From: Bolinopsis microptera
Taxonomy: Eukaryota > Ctenophora > Tentaculata > Lobata > Bolinopsidae
DNA length: 64,000 nucleotides
Assembly: GCF_026151205.1 (NCBI RefSeq)
Contig: NC_087076.1
Coordinates: forward strand, 20,578,828 to 20,642,827
Direction: 5' to 3'
Each line of letters opens with the position of its first letter. The stretch's first letter is position 1. Made by a program: the position numbers and the translations under genes. Shown piece after piece: positions 21,761-33,435 of this stretch. Under the pieces are notes generated by a model. That model was not told the DNA's origin, made no database searches, and saw only the letters and a list, made by a program, of their open reading frames with translations.

Positions 21761-21870
21761 GGTGGCCTAGTGATTAGAGCATCCGCCTTCTGCGCAGAAG
21801 GTCCAGGGTTCGAATCCCAGTGTCATCTAGTCTATGGAATAGCTAAGGATTCATTGGATATATGCCATCT
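21761..21870 (+). mobile_element. tRNA-derived SINE, copy 1
   Basis: The head is tRNA-like: an A-box-like TGGCCTAGTGATTAGAGC and a perfect B box GGTTCGAATCC. The acceptor stem pairs only with wobbles and the anticodon arm lacks a regular 7-base loop, so it is not a working tRNA gene. After the head it shares AGCTAAGGATT and GGAT with the copy at 23533, so the two form one SINE family with a common body. The 3' limit is uncertain. Confidence 0.75.
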
Positions 21871-22440
21871 CCTTGGTCGACTGATAGGGAACTTGATTGA
21901 GGGTTAAATGAGGAGGGGTACCTGTTAAAAGTTAAAGAAAATTCCTAGGATACCCCGGCCCCCTCAGTACATACTGTAAACATAGCACTATTAACTATTA
22001 ACTTCCTACACGCTTCCTACAAACTCCTAATAAGTAGCCATCCACTTTAACGCCCATACACAAATCTAGATAATGCATTCATAACATTGCATTGAAAAGA
22101 TAATGCAGTTGGGAGGGCAACTGCGATGATTCCAGGGCAAGCTTGCATCCTCTGAAGATACTTTTACATGTTTTTGCAATAATGAATTGATTCATATGCC
22201 GCAAAAAACGACTTCAGGTCTGGAGTTTTAGATTATTATTAAATCTAATATAGCTAATAAATAAAATTATTATTAACCGTCTCCTTCATTTGGGCAAATA
22301 ACGTACTCTGTAAAATTATATACACAAATTCATGTCTGTGTATATAATTAAATGTCTCGAGTTTTTAAAAGCCTTGGATTGCAAGATCTCATTTTCAAGA
22401 TATTAAAATGTAGACTAAAAGTAGCAATCGTTTTGTGAAC

Positions 22441-23116
22441 CAGAGGCGGATATTGAGGGCGTCCAGGCGTCCGTGGACGCCCTAGAATTATTATCTGGTT
22501 AGTGGTTACTGGTGCTTGAAAATAGAAATAGTAATAGTATTTGGAAATATCTAATTGGGATATAAAGCTTTTTTATTCTACTCAAACGTTTGAATGTGAG
22601 CGCACGCATGATCTTTGTGAAATCATGTTGTAGGGTGTCCAATCCTTGTTTTGACGACTCTGCCACACAGTTGTAACACACAGTTAATTGCTAACGGCTA
22701 CAAAGCACATCATCGCATCAACAAACTGTTAATTTATACAACCAGTGTGTCCAGGACACTGCAATTTTAAATATCTGCTAAGTTTCTGTCTTTGTTTCCT
22801 GTCAATGAAACAAGAAATTTTCAATTTCAATGTCGCCTATTACACATTACATACAGGCCCTGTGTGTAACTGTAATGTGTAAAACGTGTGGGCTTGTGCT
22901 AGTATATGCATGGTAATTTCTAGCTTCGGTGTAATTATCGTAATCTTGCCTTGTACGTTATAATAATTTAATTAATTAATTAACTTTCTGCCGTGGTATG
23001 TTTGCAGTCATCGGCGAATAGCCATCGGCAGTTGGGGGAGAAGGGCCGCCCCCAAGCCCCCTGAATCGATCAGACACCCGACACAACGGCCAGCCAGCTC
23101 CCACGAGCCGCCTCTG
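22441..23116. mobile_element. hAT-type non-autonomous transposon
   Basis: The ends are CAGAGGCGGAT and GCCGCCTCTG, inverted repeats of the CAGNGGCG form found in hAT elements. The flanks are TTGTGAAC (22433-22440) and TTGTAAAC (23117-23124), an 8-bp target duplication with one change. The 676-bp interior contains a GC-rich hairpin near the left end (GGCGTCC / GGACGCC) but no transposase frame. It depends on a transposase made elsewhere. Confidence 0.88.
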
Positions 23117-23532
23117 TTGTAAACAAATTTGATTCTATTCCTAGCAGATTCAAGAATTCGGCCACCAGGTCAGTAGGTAAGCTGAAAGGCTATTCACATG
23201 ACTGTCTCTAATTTGTCACAATCTTCATTTATCTTTGCCCCGGAACAATGACCTGTTGACATTGTGTTTGTATTATAGTGTAGTATTATAATGTAATATG
23301 GTTTTGTTTGGCTTCCACCTTCGATCTTTTTTTTTTCTTAGGTTGCTCAGCTTGTGATTTTTATATTAACGTTAAATTTTCTATCATTTGTAAGAATTAC
23401 TGTTGTTTCTAACCATGTACCTTTTGTTGTAGGCTAGAGATGTAATTTCATTACGATGACATCACCTACTTGATGCCGTTTCATTGCTTATTCGATTTAA
23501 CAACAAATTGTAGTACAGTACAGCATAATGCA

Positions 23533-23650
23533 AGGTGTACTAGTGGTTTAGTTAGAGCTTCCGCCTTCTATGCAGAAGGTCCAGAGTTCGGATCCCAGTC
23601 TTAACAGTACACAGTAGCTAAGGATTTATAGGATCCATGCGAGATAACAC
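23533..23650 (+). mobile_element. tRNA-derived SINE, copy 2
   Basis: A second, more diverged copy. It has an A-box-like TAGTGGTTTAGTTAGAGC, CCGCCTTCTATGCAGAAGG, and a damaged B box AGTTCGGATCC. The body AGCTAAGGATTTATAGGAT follows. It shows that the element at 21761 is a repeat family and not a tRNA gene. Confidence 0.75.
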
Positions 23651-23818
23651 ATTTGTGCAATAGCTTTAAGCTCCTAGGCCTAGTATAGGTAGCCTCAGCC
23701 AATATACAAATGGTTATAAACGGGTACAATCGTAATATCCTACGAAGTCAGCATGCTATATTAAGTCGCAAAACTCGTTTAATATCTTGACGATATTTAA
23801 AATATATGGTTTTAGGTT

Positions 23819-23927
23819 TAGGCGCGGCGCACCGCTTATATGTTATTATAGCTTCTTCATTTTCTGTTTTCAGCGCTGTGTTGCTACACGCTGTATAGCA
23901 TGTGGGTCAAGCGCGGTGCCGCGCCTA
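23819..23927. mobile_element. Small inverted-repeat element, about 110 bp
   Basis: GC-rich ends TTAGGCGCGGCGCACCGCTT and the near complement AAGCGCGGTGCCGCGCCTAA stand out in an AT-rich background. The ends match imperfectly and no target duplication was identified. Confidence 0.55.
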
Positions 23928-26235
23928 AGCAGCAAAAGAGTTATAATTTATTTATTTTAAAATTTATTTTTGTATCGCAAAAATGATGTAAAGTTTTTAA
24001 TATAACGTAGAATTAAAGCTATTTCCGTACAGCCTAAGTATGCTCGTTAGAAAAACTATGAACATGCAAGCTTTCTTAAAAAATTTTGTTAGTCGGCTGA
24101 CATCTTGGGTTGTACTGGATGTAACATGTTTATTATCGGATGTCTACGTATATTTATTATGATATAATTATTCATTGTAATGGCAATAAAATTTAAATTT
24201 TGTTTTACTAAAAATTTTGTTTTACTAAGATTGCGGGTTATGAATAAAAAGGGGCTCTACTAAAACATCAATAATCCTTTTAAAATACATTATATTAAAT
24301 CTGAGAAATTTTCCCAATTGAACAATCAAACAAAATGATAAATGTAAATCTTCATAAGGAGAAGGAATACAAAGTTTTAAGGAATACAAGTTTAAATTTT
24401 TACGTTTATTACAGATTAAACATATCATAGATAACCATAAAAGCCGCGCGTCGGCTGATTGCCTCATTTTGGAAAAATAATAATTTTAATCGACAGAAGC
24501 TGATAAAGATTGAAGAATAAAAGCTTAAAAAGCTTCGCTTGCGCCATTGACAAGATCAAGAACTCGAGTGCCAAGTTATTTTATAGTTGATGGTCATTGG
24601 TCATCAGATTATAAATTATAGGTCATATTTCAATTTTCCTTTTAATAATTGATAATATTAATCACGGTGCGACCATTTAGTCAAACTAAAATGTTGAGGC
24701 AATCAGCTTTTACAGTTCAATAATTGGTTCAAATCATTTTTAAATCAATATCGGAACGAATAATTATTTCAAAGTTGATTAAAATTAATAAATATGGACC
24801 ATTTGCAGCAGTTAGCAGCAGTTAGCAGCAGTTTCTTTGTACATTAGTCTCCCTGTGTTCAAAGCGCGCGTCAGTTGTTCTTATTCCAAATCTCAAACCA
24901 CATATGCGCGACGCGCATGTTTTTACCAAACAGTAGTACAAAAATCGAGCGCTTCATCAATATACGTCAAGTATTTTCTATAATGTTTATAGGATCGTGT
25001 CGACTGTGAATATCTCCGAACTACAACTAATGTTACTGGACAGTGTCTAAAAGAAATGGTGTTTAAGTACAAGTCAACAGTGTAGGCCATGTATGAGCAG
25101 CATCACGCTGTGTGCCTTGATAAGCGTAGTTTGATATATATAATAGTTTAGAAATAATTCAATCGATATGATAATCAAATGAGTATGACGTAGAAATGTC
25201 AATACGAAATGTACCCTCATATAGAATATTATCATATGATAGAATATTATCACCACTTGCACTCTGACTCTTGTTACCACTGTTTCGTTGATTTCATGAG
25301 GCTTGAAAAGTAGTAGTGCAGTAAAAATAGCAGAATTAGATATAAATTTGGAGCCAGTTCTTTAAACTGGCTTACTTATACTACTTAAAGGGTGTTTATA
25401 AATTTTATTTAGTTTTCTTTGGATACTTTGGATACTTTGGAGAGATTCGTAGATTCCTCTACTGGGTCATCGAATAGTTCGACCGCCCTTGCAGCATCGC
25501 TGCTGCCTTATTCATACTCCAGTCCAGCAAAGAATTTCCATTAGGGCAGCTGTAATTGCTCACATTAACTGAGCTTAGTTTAATTGAAAATTAGACATGA
25601 CAAGTTCATTTTACCCATGTAAATGCAAAATTTGAATAATAATTTTCTTTTTCATGAGGCTTAATAACACTACACGATGTTATCAGATTAGTTTGAATTA
25701 GTATCATACAGTTCAGTACTATGACTCACATTATACTTCTATGTAGTTTCATCACTCATGTTTCTCTTAACATTGTGTATATCTAATCAACCCTCTATCA
25801 CGGTCATCCCAAGATTCTACACAGATGTGTAATGTTGCAATGATGCAATTAAATCCTTAGCTCACTCCATTACAGACAAGATGATACTTAAGCTTCTGTA
25901 ACTGGACAATGTTTTGTCTTAGAGTATTTGTAGGATTTTGAAGCAAAATCTCGCGTGGGCTCGCTAGTGCTTCCTGGAGCTACACTGAAATCTGAAAATG
26001 TTATTTATAAAAACCACATCTATGAAATGGCAATATTGAATACGAATATTTGAATATTTTAACCATTGATACAAAAGCCATAATCTTTCGCCAGCTCTCC
26101 AATATCCACCTTGAAGCTGCATTTTATATCCTCTAACTACACAATATTATAAACTTACCCATATTACAGTGTAGACTTTTTGTCAAAGCACGACTGCAAC
26201 CCATAGTAACAACTATAAACAGAACCCCTAATGTC
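23928..26235. other. Intergenic, no gene seen
   Basis: AT-rich spacer with no coding exon I can support. Small tandem repeats are present, for example three copies of AGTTAGCAGC near 24805-24832 and GGATACTTT duplicated near 25418. Confidence 0.5.
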
Positions 26236-26239
26236 TGCA

Positions 26240-28600
26240 AACAATTTTCTTCTGGTTTAGTATTGAAAATATTAACTGGGATTTTAGTTGCTCTAATGAT
26301 GTTCAGCTTATGTGGGATGAGTTACATGGCAAACTTACGACTGTTGCTGGGATAGTACCGACTAATTTGGTCTATAAAAACAACAGACCTGTGAAGCTGC
26401 CATGGGACACATCCTCATTGAAGCGCATGAGAAAGAACAAAGATAAAGCATGGACTGCATTTGATATTGAACCTTCTAGTGTTAATCTTAGTCATGCAAG
26501 TAGTAAACAGCTTATCTATGAGAATGAGGAAGTGAAAGCAAAGATAAGATATGAGAAGAAGATAAATTCTAATTTAAAGATCAATTGTAAATCATTTTAT
26601 TCTTATTTGAGAAATAAGAGAAAGGTTAAAGCTTCGGTACCAAGTTTAGATAAGGAAGACGGTACAAGGACAACTAGTGCAGGGGAGTCTGCAGAGGTAC
26701 TTGCAAGTGCCTTTAGTTCTGTGTTTGTTAATGAGCCACTCGGCCCATTACCTAGAAGTTATAGTAAGAATACTAAGAGTATATCTGATATTGTTATTAC
26801 CTTTGATAATGTTAAAAAGGAACTATTAAAGCTTAATATTTTTAAAAGCACTGGCCCAGATGGGCATCATCCAAAGCTGCTTAAGTCCCTAGCTGGAGAT
26901 GCTAGTTTTGTAACAGCTCTTACTAAATTATTTAGTGCCTGTAGTGATACTGGAAATCTTCCGGAGGTATGGAAGTCGGCATCTGTAGTTGCACTTTTTA
27001 AAAAGGGCTCTAAGTCTGACCCTCTTAACTATAGACCAGTTTCTCTTACTTGTATTCTTTGTAAAGTTTATGAACAGTTTGTTAGATCCCATTTGTTAGA
27101 ATTTTTAGAAGACCGTATTTCAAAGGACCAACATGGGTTTGTTAAAGGAAAATCTTGTTTGTCAAATCTTTTGGAGACTTTCGACACTATACTTAATTTA
27201 ATAGATGAAGGTGCTCCTGTGGACTTATTTTATTTTGATTTTAGTAAAGCTTTCGATTCTGTTCCCCATTATCGCTTGATTAACAAGCTAGAGAGTCTAG
27301 GGATAACTGGTAAAGTTTTAGATGTAATTACAGATTTTATCTCAAATAGAACTATGAGAGTGTGTGTAGAAGGTGAAACTTCAGAGTGGAAGATTGTATG
27401 GTCAGGAGTTCCCCAGGGATCAGTCCTTGGACCATTACTATTTGTGTTATTTATTAATGATTTACCAGATAACATTAAAAGTAAAGTTAAAATATTTGCT
27501 GATGATCTTAAGCTTATAGCTAATGCCTCCGAGCATGAAACTATAGCTAATGATCTGAACGAACTAGAGATGTGGGAGAGTAAATGGCTTTTAAAGTTTA
27601 ATCCTACTAAGTGTTCAGTAATGCATTTAGATGTTAACGATAACCCAAGATCAAGTTATTCTCTAATGGAGTTACATTGGCAGAATCTGTACAGGAAAAA
27701 GACTTGGGAGTTATAACCCATAACTCTCTGCTTTGGAATGAACAGATTAAGGCTTCAATATCTAAAGCCAACAGAATGATATGTTGGATTGTTAGAAATC
27801 TGATTATCAGGGAAAAATCTGTGATGATATCCATTTACAAAGCTTTAATAAGACCCCATTTAGAGTATTGTGTTCAATTGTGGAGTCCAGTTGCGGCTCA
27901 TGGAAGTTGGGGGATCATCTTGGAGCTGGAGAGCGTCCAGAGGCGGTTTACCCGTCTGATTGACGAGGTGGGTACTCTTCCATACAGTCGTCGACTGGAA
28001 ATCCTCAATTTGACAACGCTGGCAGAGCGGCGAATACGTGGGGACCTCATTGAATCTTTTAAAATGATAAGTGGTTTGGCCAATTACGGAGCTGGTTTGT
28101 TCAGTATGAGCAGATCTGGTCTTAATGTGGTATCAAACAGTAGATGCAGTAAAAGTAGCAGTAAAATGAAGAAAGTCCACAGTTCTTTTCTTCCGGAGAG
28201 GGTGAGACCATATTGGAACAAACTCCCCTCGGATGTCAAGAATTGTGGGACTGTGTTAAGTTTTAAAATAAGATTAGAGGCTTTCAAAAAAGAGACTATT
28301 TTAAACGGATCCGTAAATGATATTCATTTTTGGTATGTTTCGGACGAAGTATTAGGAAAGATTGAGGGATTAAATTATGCTACTAATAAAGAGAAGCACA
28401 ATGAATATCTTGTGTGTCATCCTCATGTTGCTAAGAAACGCTTTATTAACTTATATAGTAGTGGAAAGTATGTAAATTAGATTCATTTTATCTTGGTTGT
28501 TTAGGCCAATAGATTTAAGATATTTTTAAAACTTTAGTAGATATATTTTTGATGATGTGTGATGATGTTTGTGTCATTATATTTTGATTTGATTTGATTT
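26240..28600 (+). mobile_element. 5'-truncated CR1/Jockey-type LINE
   Basis: The element begins inside the linker between endonuclease and reverse transcriptase: the frame is open from about 26240 after a stop, with NINWDFS before the first ATG at 26310. The 3' end carries a short tail of repeated TTTGA/GATTT at about 28573-28598. The endonuclease is absent, as expected for 5' truncation during insertion. The sequence differs from the LINEs at 15.9 kb and 59 kb, so it is a separate family. Confidence 0.85.
26310..28480 (+). pseudogene. LINE reverse transcriptase, frameshifted
   Basis: The first frame (26310-27716) contains NYRPVSLTCILCKVYEQ, FDFSKAFDSVPH, SGVPQGSVLGPLLFVLF and the catalytic block IFADDLK. 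The second frame (to 28480) continues with KDLGVITHNSLLWNEQI and the conserved C-terminal region with RRFTRLIDEVG and RRIRGDLIESFKM. The reading frame changes near 27666-27680, where one missing base explains the break. Apart from this the sequence is intact, so decay is recent. It is not expected to give a full-length product. Confidence 0.88.
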
Positions 28601-29018
28601 TCTGGTCCTAATATGAGCCTTGTCTCTAAAAACTCAACTGACTAGCGTTTCGGTGTGTGCTAAAGCTTACTGGCACTCGCATTCCTTGCCCCATTAGTTA
28701 CCTGTTCTTTCAAAATAAAACTAGTAGTCAAGGACAAAAAGTCATACATCAAATGGGCATTATATTTTTATGAATTGTTTTACATCTTTTTATTCTGTAA
28801 AATGTGCTAAAAATGAAGTTTCTTGTTTCATTGAAAAAATTTCTTGTTTCATTGACTGATTGTGGTTATAAAATAAAACTTTTTTTGTGTGTTTGTTTTT
28901 TATTGACTGCTGAATCACAGTAGAAGATTTTTTTCAGAGTCAATTTATCTCTGCATACTGCCTAGATTTGTTATTGTTAAATCATTCATCAGAATTTACA
29001 TCCCAAAGCATTTGAGAT

Positions 29019-29954
29019 ATGGCTGGCTCTGCTCAAGATTTTGCCAGGAGCATACAACAAACAACTGAAAACATCAAAGAATATCGTGAAAACATCAGAT
29101 CTCCTTGGGTTCCTTTGGCAGCCTCAGTTGCTATTTCTCCTGCTCTGGTTTTACCTTTCTGGCCTATTGATGTTTTAAAGACCCATCTGATGGCTGGTAA
29201 AGGTGCTGCACTGGGAATCAAACGACATTACAGTGCAAAAGGACTGGGATTTGGTATGTTGGGAGCAACAGTACTTGGTTTTGACATTACTAGCAGATAT
29301 ATCCAACAGTATGGCCATGAATTCTCTTTTACTAAGAAGGCACTGATTGGTTTAGCTCCACTATCACTTATACCTGTTGCATCTATCTTAGAGTCGTTAA
29401 AAATTAATGCTCAGATTTCACAGACTCCAATGAAGCAATGTTTTCACAATGTTATCCAGACTGCTGGCTACAAAGGCCTGCTCAGAGGAATAGTCCCATA
29501 TTCATCCCTCTTCCTTGTGACATACTGCTCGATCGCTTTGCCAATGTATTACCATCAGAAACCTGATCAGAACGCATTACAAGATATGGAACCAGTTCTA
29601 TTGAACCCTGCAATCGTTTTATCAGCCTTACTTGTTGCTACTCCCTTAGATGTACTTAAAACAAAAGCTATGCTGGGGGAGAAGATTACAGTTCAGAGTC
29701 TGAAAATGTGTCCGAAACAGCTTGCTGGCCTCTTTCTCTTAAGGACAGCTTATGTTTGTGCTTTTGGTTATCTTTCAGAATTCTTTGGTAAGGGTGCTGA
29801 AAAAATAGTTTATGATAGAAAAGTCGAACGTTATCAGTTTGAGAAAAGATCCAAGTATTTTGCTAAAGATGATGAGTTTGATGGACTTATATCAGAGAAT
29901 TTAGAGAACCTTGATTCGGACAGTGAATTTCTTAAAAAGATCCTCATGAAATGA
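29019..29954 (+). CDS. Divergent SLC25-type mitochondrial carrier, intronless
   Basis: This single exon of 311 residues has the threefold carrier plan. Repeat 1 has PIDVLKTHLMAG at about residue 48, repeat 2 a degenerate PLSLIPVASILESLKINAQ, and repeat 3 PLDVLKTKAMLG at about 211. The first and third fit Px[DE]xx[KR]; the second is eroded. Each is followed by a Gly-rich stretch and paired hydrophobic segments. Length matches the family (about 300). The C-terminal tail is charged (KRSKYFAKDDEF and DSDSEF) and unusual. Substrate cannot be assigned. SLC25 members exchange metabolites across the inner mitochondrial membrane. The lack of introns, where neighbouring genes have them, hints at a retrocopy, but no poly(A) remnant or flanking repeat was found. 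Confidence 0.83.
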   Translation: MAGSAQDFARSIQQTTENIKEYRENIRSPWVPLAASVAISPALVLPFWPIDVLKTHLMAGKGAALGIKRHYSAKGLGFGMLGATVLGFDITSRYIQQYGHEFSFTKKALIGLAPLSLIPVASILESLKINAQISQTPMKQCFHNVIQTAGYKGLLRGIVPYSSLFLVTYCSIALPMYYHQKPDQNALQDMEPVLLNPAIVLSALLVATPLDVLKTKAMLGEKITVQSLKMCPKQLAGLFLLRTAYVCAFGYLSEFFGKGAEKIVYDRKVERYQFEKRSKYFAKDDEFDGLISENLENLDSDSEFLKKILMK

Positions 29955-32317
29955 AACATTGTTGATTACTAAAAATGTTTTCATTTAAGAGAGATAAGTG
30001 CCAAAGTTGATCATGTGACCCTTATAATGATGGCTATTCCAGATTGTTTACGTAAGTTTCCTTTTGCTACATAATATGATACTGTGCCCTCTTTTGTATG
30101 TTAAATCCTTGAGTGGCAAATTGGGAATTTTTGAATTTGTTAATTTATTACTTGAAGTTTTTAGATATATTTGTATTTTGTATCAAAATATAATTGTATA
30201 ATTCACTGATCCGCCCTCATTATTTCAATATAAAATTCTTCTCTACGTGACGGTACAGAAGTATGTATCCAATATTTGTATTTTAAAAGACCATTGAAAC
30301 ATTGTACTAATATTACCTGATTTATTATTACAACTATGATGAATCTCCAAATCTAATTAATGTTGTACAACCCAAATCATAACCTCAACATCTGTAGGTG
30401 TAGCAAAGGTTCAGCTGTTCCCCGGTGAGTATCTATATTTATCTTGAATGTCTTCTTTTGATATCCACGTGGGCTCCTCACACCACATCTCATATCATCT
30501 TGATTTTCAATCATCTTTTAACATATTACTATAATTGTAATATGGTTCAGTTTGATGCACCCTGGTACATGATGTGTGTATTAATCCCACCATACCAACC
30601 ACCCAGATCATATCACCAGTACACAGAATAATTATTACGTGTTAGCATGCCCGATGATGCTACTTCTCTTCCATGTGGTGGTGTAATATTTATTATATTA
30701 CTGTAAAAATGTGATCATGATATGGTGTAGAAGTGTGATGATATAATATCCGAGGTATGTGTTAATCGCTATCTCTCCCCCAGAGTATTCCAGACATTTG
30801 ATGTCTCAGAAACTCTCAGACACACACTAAACTTCTCAATTTCTCAAATCGGTCAAAAAAATTGTCTGTCAGTGTTTGCGGGCGGGCTTTTCAGTATGAT
30901 TCACAGTATGCCTTTTGAGGAAGTGCTGCGCTAAATTACATAGCTTATGATCATGCACCAGGTTCAATTATTCGATAAATTCAGATTTCTTATGTCATGT
31001 TTGAAACGTCTTAGTTGACGATGTATCGTCAAATTCAGCTGTGTGCAGTTTCGGCTCAATTCAGTTTTGGCAATGTTTAAAAAAGGGGAAAGTTGTGTAG
31101 AGTGGATATTGAGAGAAATGGTTTTGAGTTAAATGAAAAAGTGAAATGATATCGATTCAGCGACTATCTTCCTTCAAGCTAGTGAAGAAATTTCTTCGTC
31201 TCGACGTCTCAAGCTTCTCATCCACTAGATTCAACCTTAGGCTCTAACAACGGCATCTTCTGAAAGAATCCTACTCAAGTCAACCTTAATCAACGACAAA
31301 GATGAAGCAGACCCCTCAAGATAATATCTCCAGACCTTTCCTACCATTTCCCCGCTCTTCAATCAACCCCTCGTAACATCTGAGTTTCGATTCTGAGTTT
31401 TGTTATCAAATTAGAGCCGAGTGTGTGTTAAGAGAGGCAGTAAAATCAATATCAGATGCAAATCAATGGTTATATCAGCTGTCTAAAGAATGTGGCAGTC
31501 AAACAGATAATTGATGACGAAAGGTTTAATCTCCGCCAGTATATTATGCTGTTCTGTATGTCGACGTTGCTCTCTCTCTCTCGCTCTCTCTCACTCCCTC
31601 TCTCATCCCACACAACGTCTCAACGTTTTCTCACTTCTCATACCTGGGGAAAAGATCAGCAGGAGATCAGTGGCCCTATTGCTTCCTTTGTGTGGCCCAA
31701 CGTTGGTCCGTGGTCCGCCTTGGTGCCGCGTAGTGTAGGTTCAAGGTGGCACGCGGTCTTTAAAGGTCAGTATTTTAGAATATGAAGATACGATATATTA
31801 ATGAAGTGCGTAGTTGGGTATTAGTTTAATTTCTTTTAATTCATAGTAAACACAAATTTGAATTTAAGTTACTCACCGGCCTACTGCACCACTAATTCTT
31901 ATACACTCAATTCCCTGTGACAACTTTCGGCACCTCGAAAATTTGACTTGAGTTTTAATTTTTTTCTATTAAAAGTAGCTAAGTTGGTATTCCATTCTAT
32001 GGCCGCAATGAAAAACAAGAGCATTGGAATTTTAAACAGACATGTACTCAGTGCTTCAGTTTTGGTACGAAAATTCATACCATCGCAATATTGATACTTA
32101 CTTATAGCCCCTTCTCTCAAGTTTTGTGGGAAAGTGAGTAAAAACGAATGTTGAGATAATACGTTCTCTCATTAGGTTAATTATAAATTATAGCGTACAA
32201 GCTTATGTATCGGTCATTATGATTAATGGGGTCAAAGAGTTGACAAAATAGTCCCGCGCATCTTCAAAGTTTATCTCTAGATTCGCATTTATGCTTCACA
32301 AGGATTTTCCAAGACAC
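29955..32317. other. Intergenic, no gene seen
   Basis: No exon with family resemblance. A CT-rich microsatellite lies at about 31567-31605. The region may hold a UTR or promoter of the gene starting at 33436. Confidence 0.5.
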
Positions 32318-32320
32318 TAA

Positions 32321-32511
32321 GGGGCCATCGATGAATTACGTCCATCGGATATTAGGAGAAGGGGGTTTACGATTTTGATTTTGCGACTTGAGTGGACGAT
32401 GGGGCAGCGCAGGGGGGTTTGGTGGACGTCCAAAGTTGGGGAGGGTGAGGGGCCGAGGGGAGGAGGTTTGAAAATCGATCAAATTGGTGGACATAATACA
32501 TGGATGGCCCC
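32321..32511. mobile_element. Harbinger-like miniature element
   Basis: Terminal inverted repeats of about 24 bp begin GGGGCCATCGATGAATTACG on the left; the right complement is GGGGCCATCCATGTATTATG. TAA is duplicated at 32318-32320 and 32512-32514. A 3-bp TAA duplication is typical of PIF/Harbinger. The interior is strongly G-rich on the plus strand (32380-32470). There is no ORF. Confidence 0.75.
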
Positions 32512-33435
32512 TAATGCGTTTATGTAGTTAGATTGTACACAATACCAGAGATGCATTAACCAGATGATGCATTATTACCAGGTGGTATCGTAAGAAAGTT
32601 TTAAGAGTAAGGAAAGCCTGCTTAACCTCAGCTGCTTTACAATGTTGTCATATTAGTTTGGCATGTTAGATAGATGTCTGAAAATTAGAACATCTTCTCA
32701 TTTTTTAAGTAATCAGCTGATGTCGATCTCAGAGGCCTTTCTATAAAAAAATATTCCTGAAAATTTTAACACGATCACGATCCAGATACGGTATTAAAAA
32801 AGTATACAGAATTTTATAAAATCCTTAAAAACTATCTGCATTCACGTAACTTACTAGCTTATAACCTAATGTTAATTTGTTGACCGAACTATGAGCATCC
32901 AAAAATGACAATTCAAAAGTTTCACAAACGGGCGTATAATTAATTATCTGCCATCTTTGCCGAAGTCCTTAGAGTTATAACGCTTAAAACGAATACGGTA
33001 CACATTTATTATCCATGCAACCAGTGCAATAACTTAAAACATGTTGAATTTTGCCACATTTGACTTGGTAAATTTTAGTTAACAAGACCATTAGTTCTAA
33101 CCAGTTTAGTGAAACAAAACTGTCCCATCTTTGTCCCACATGCTCGATGATTTGGAAGTCCTTTGGAATATAGATGAGAAACTAACAGGAAACAGATTTG
33201 GGTGGTGCGCTAAAAGTACTAGCAAGAAATTACGTTATACCTGTACAAAGCAGAGCTTTTTTCGCGCAAAAAGCTGTATGCGCGCACCACTGCGCGTAAT
33301 TTAATGTAGCGTAGACGTTTAAATTTGATTTTCCCTAAATTTGGCCTACTTGCCCCATTGAAACCCTCATGGCAACATCACGGGTTGTTGCTTGCCTCGA
33401 CCATCAGTTGTTAAATGTTATGTTTCAGGAAAACG

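Noticed and set aside
21761-21833. Functional tRNA gene
   Set aside because: The B box is perfect, but the anticodon arm has no regular 7-base loop, the acceptor stem relies on wobble pairs, and a related copy with the same body occurs at 23533, so it is a SINE.
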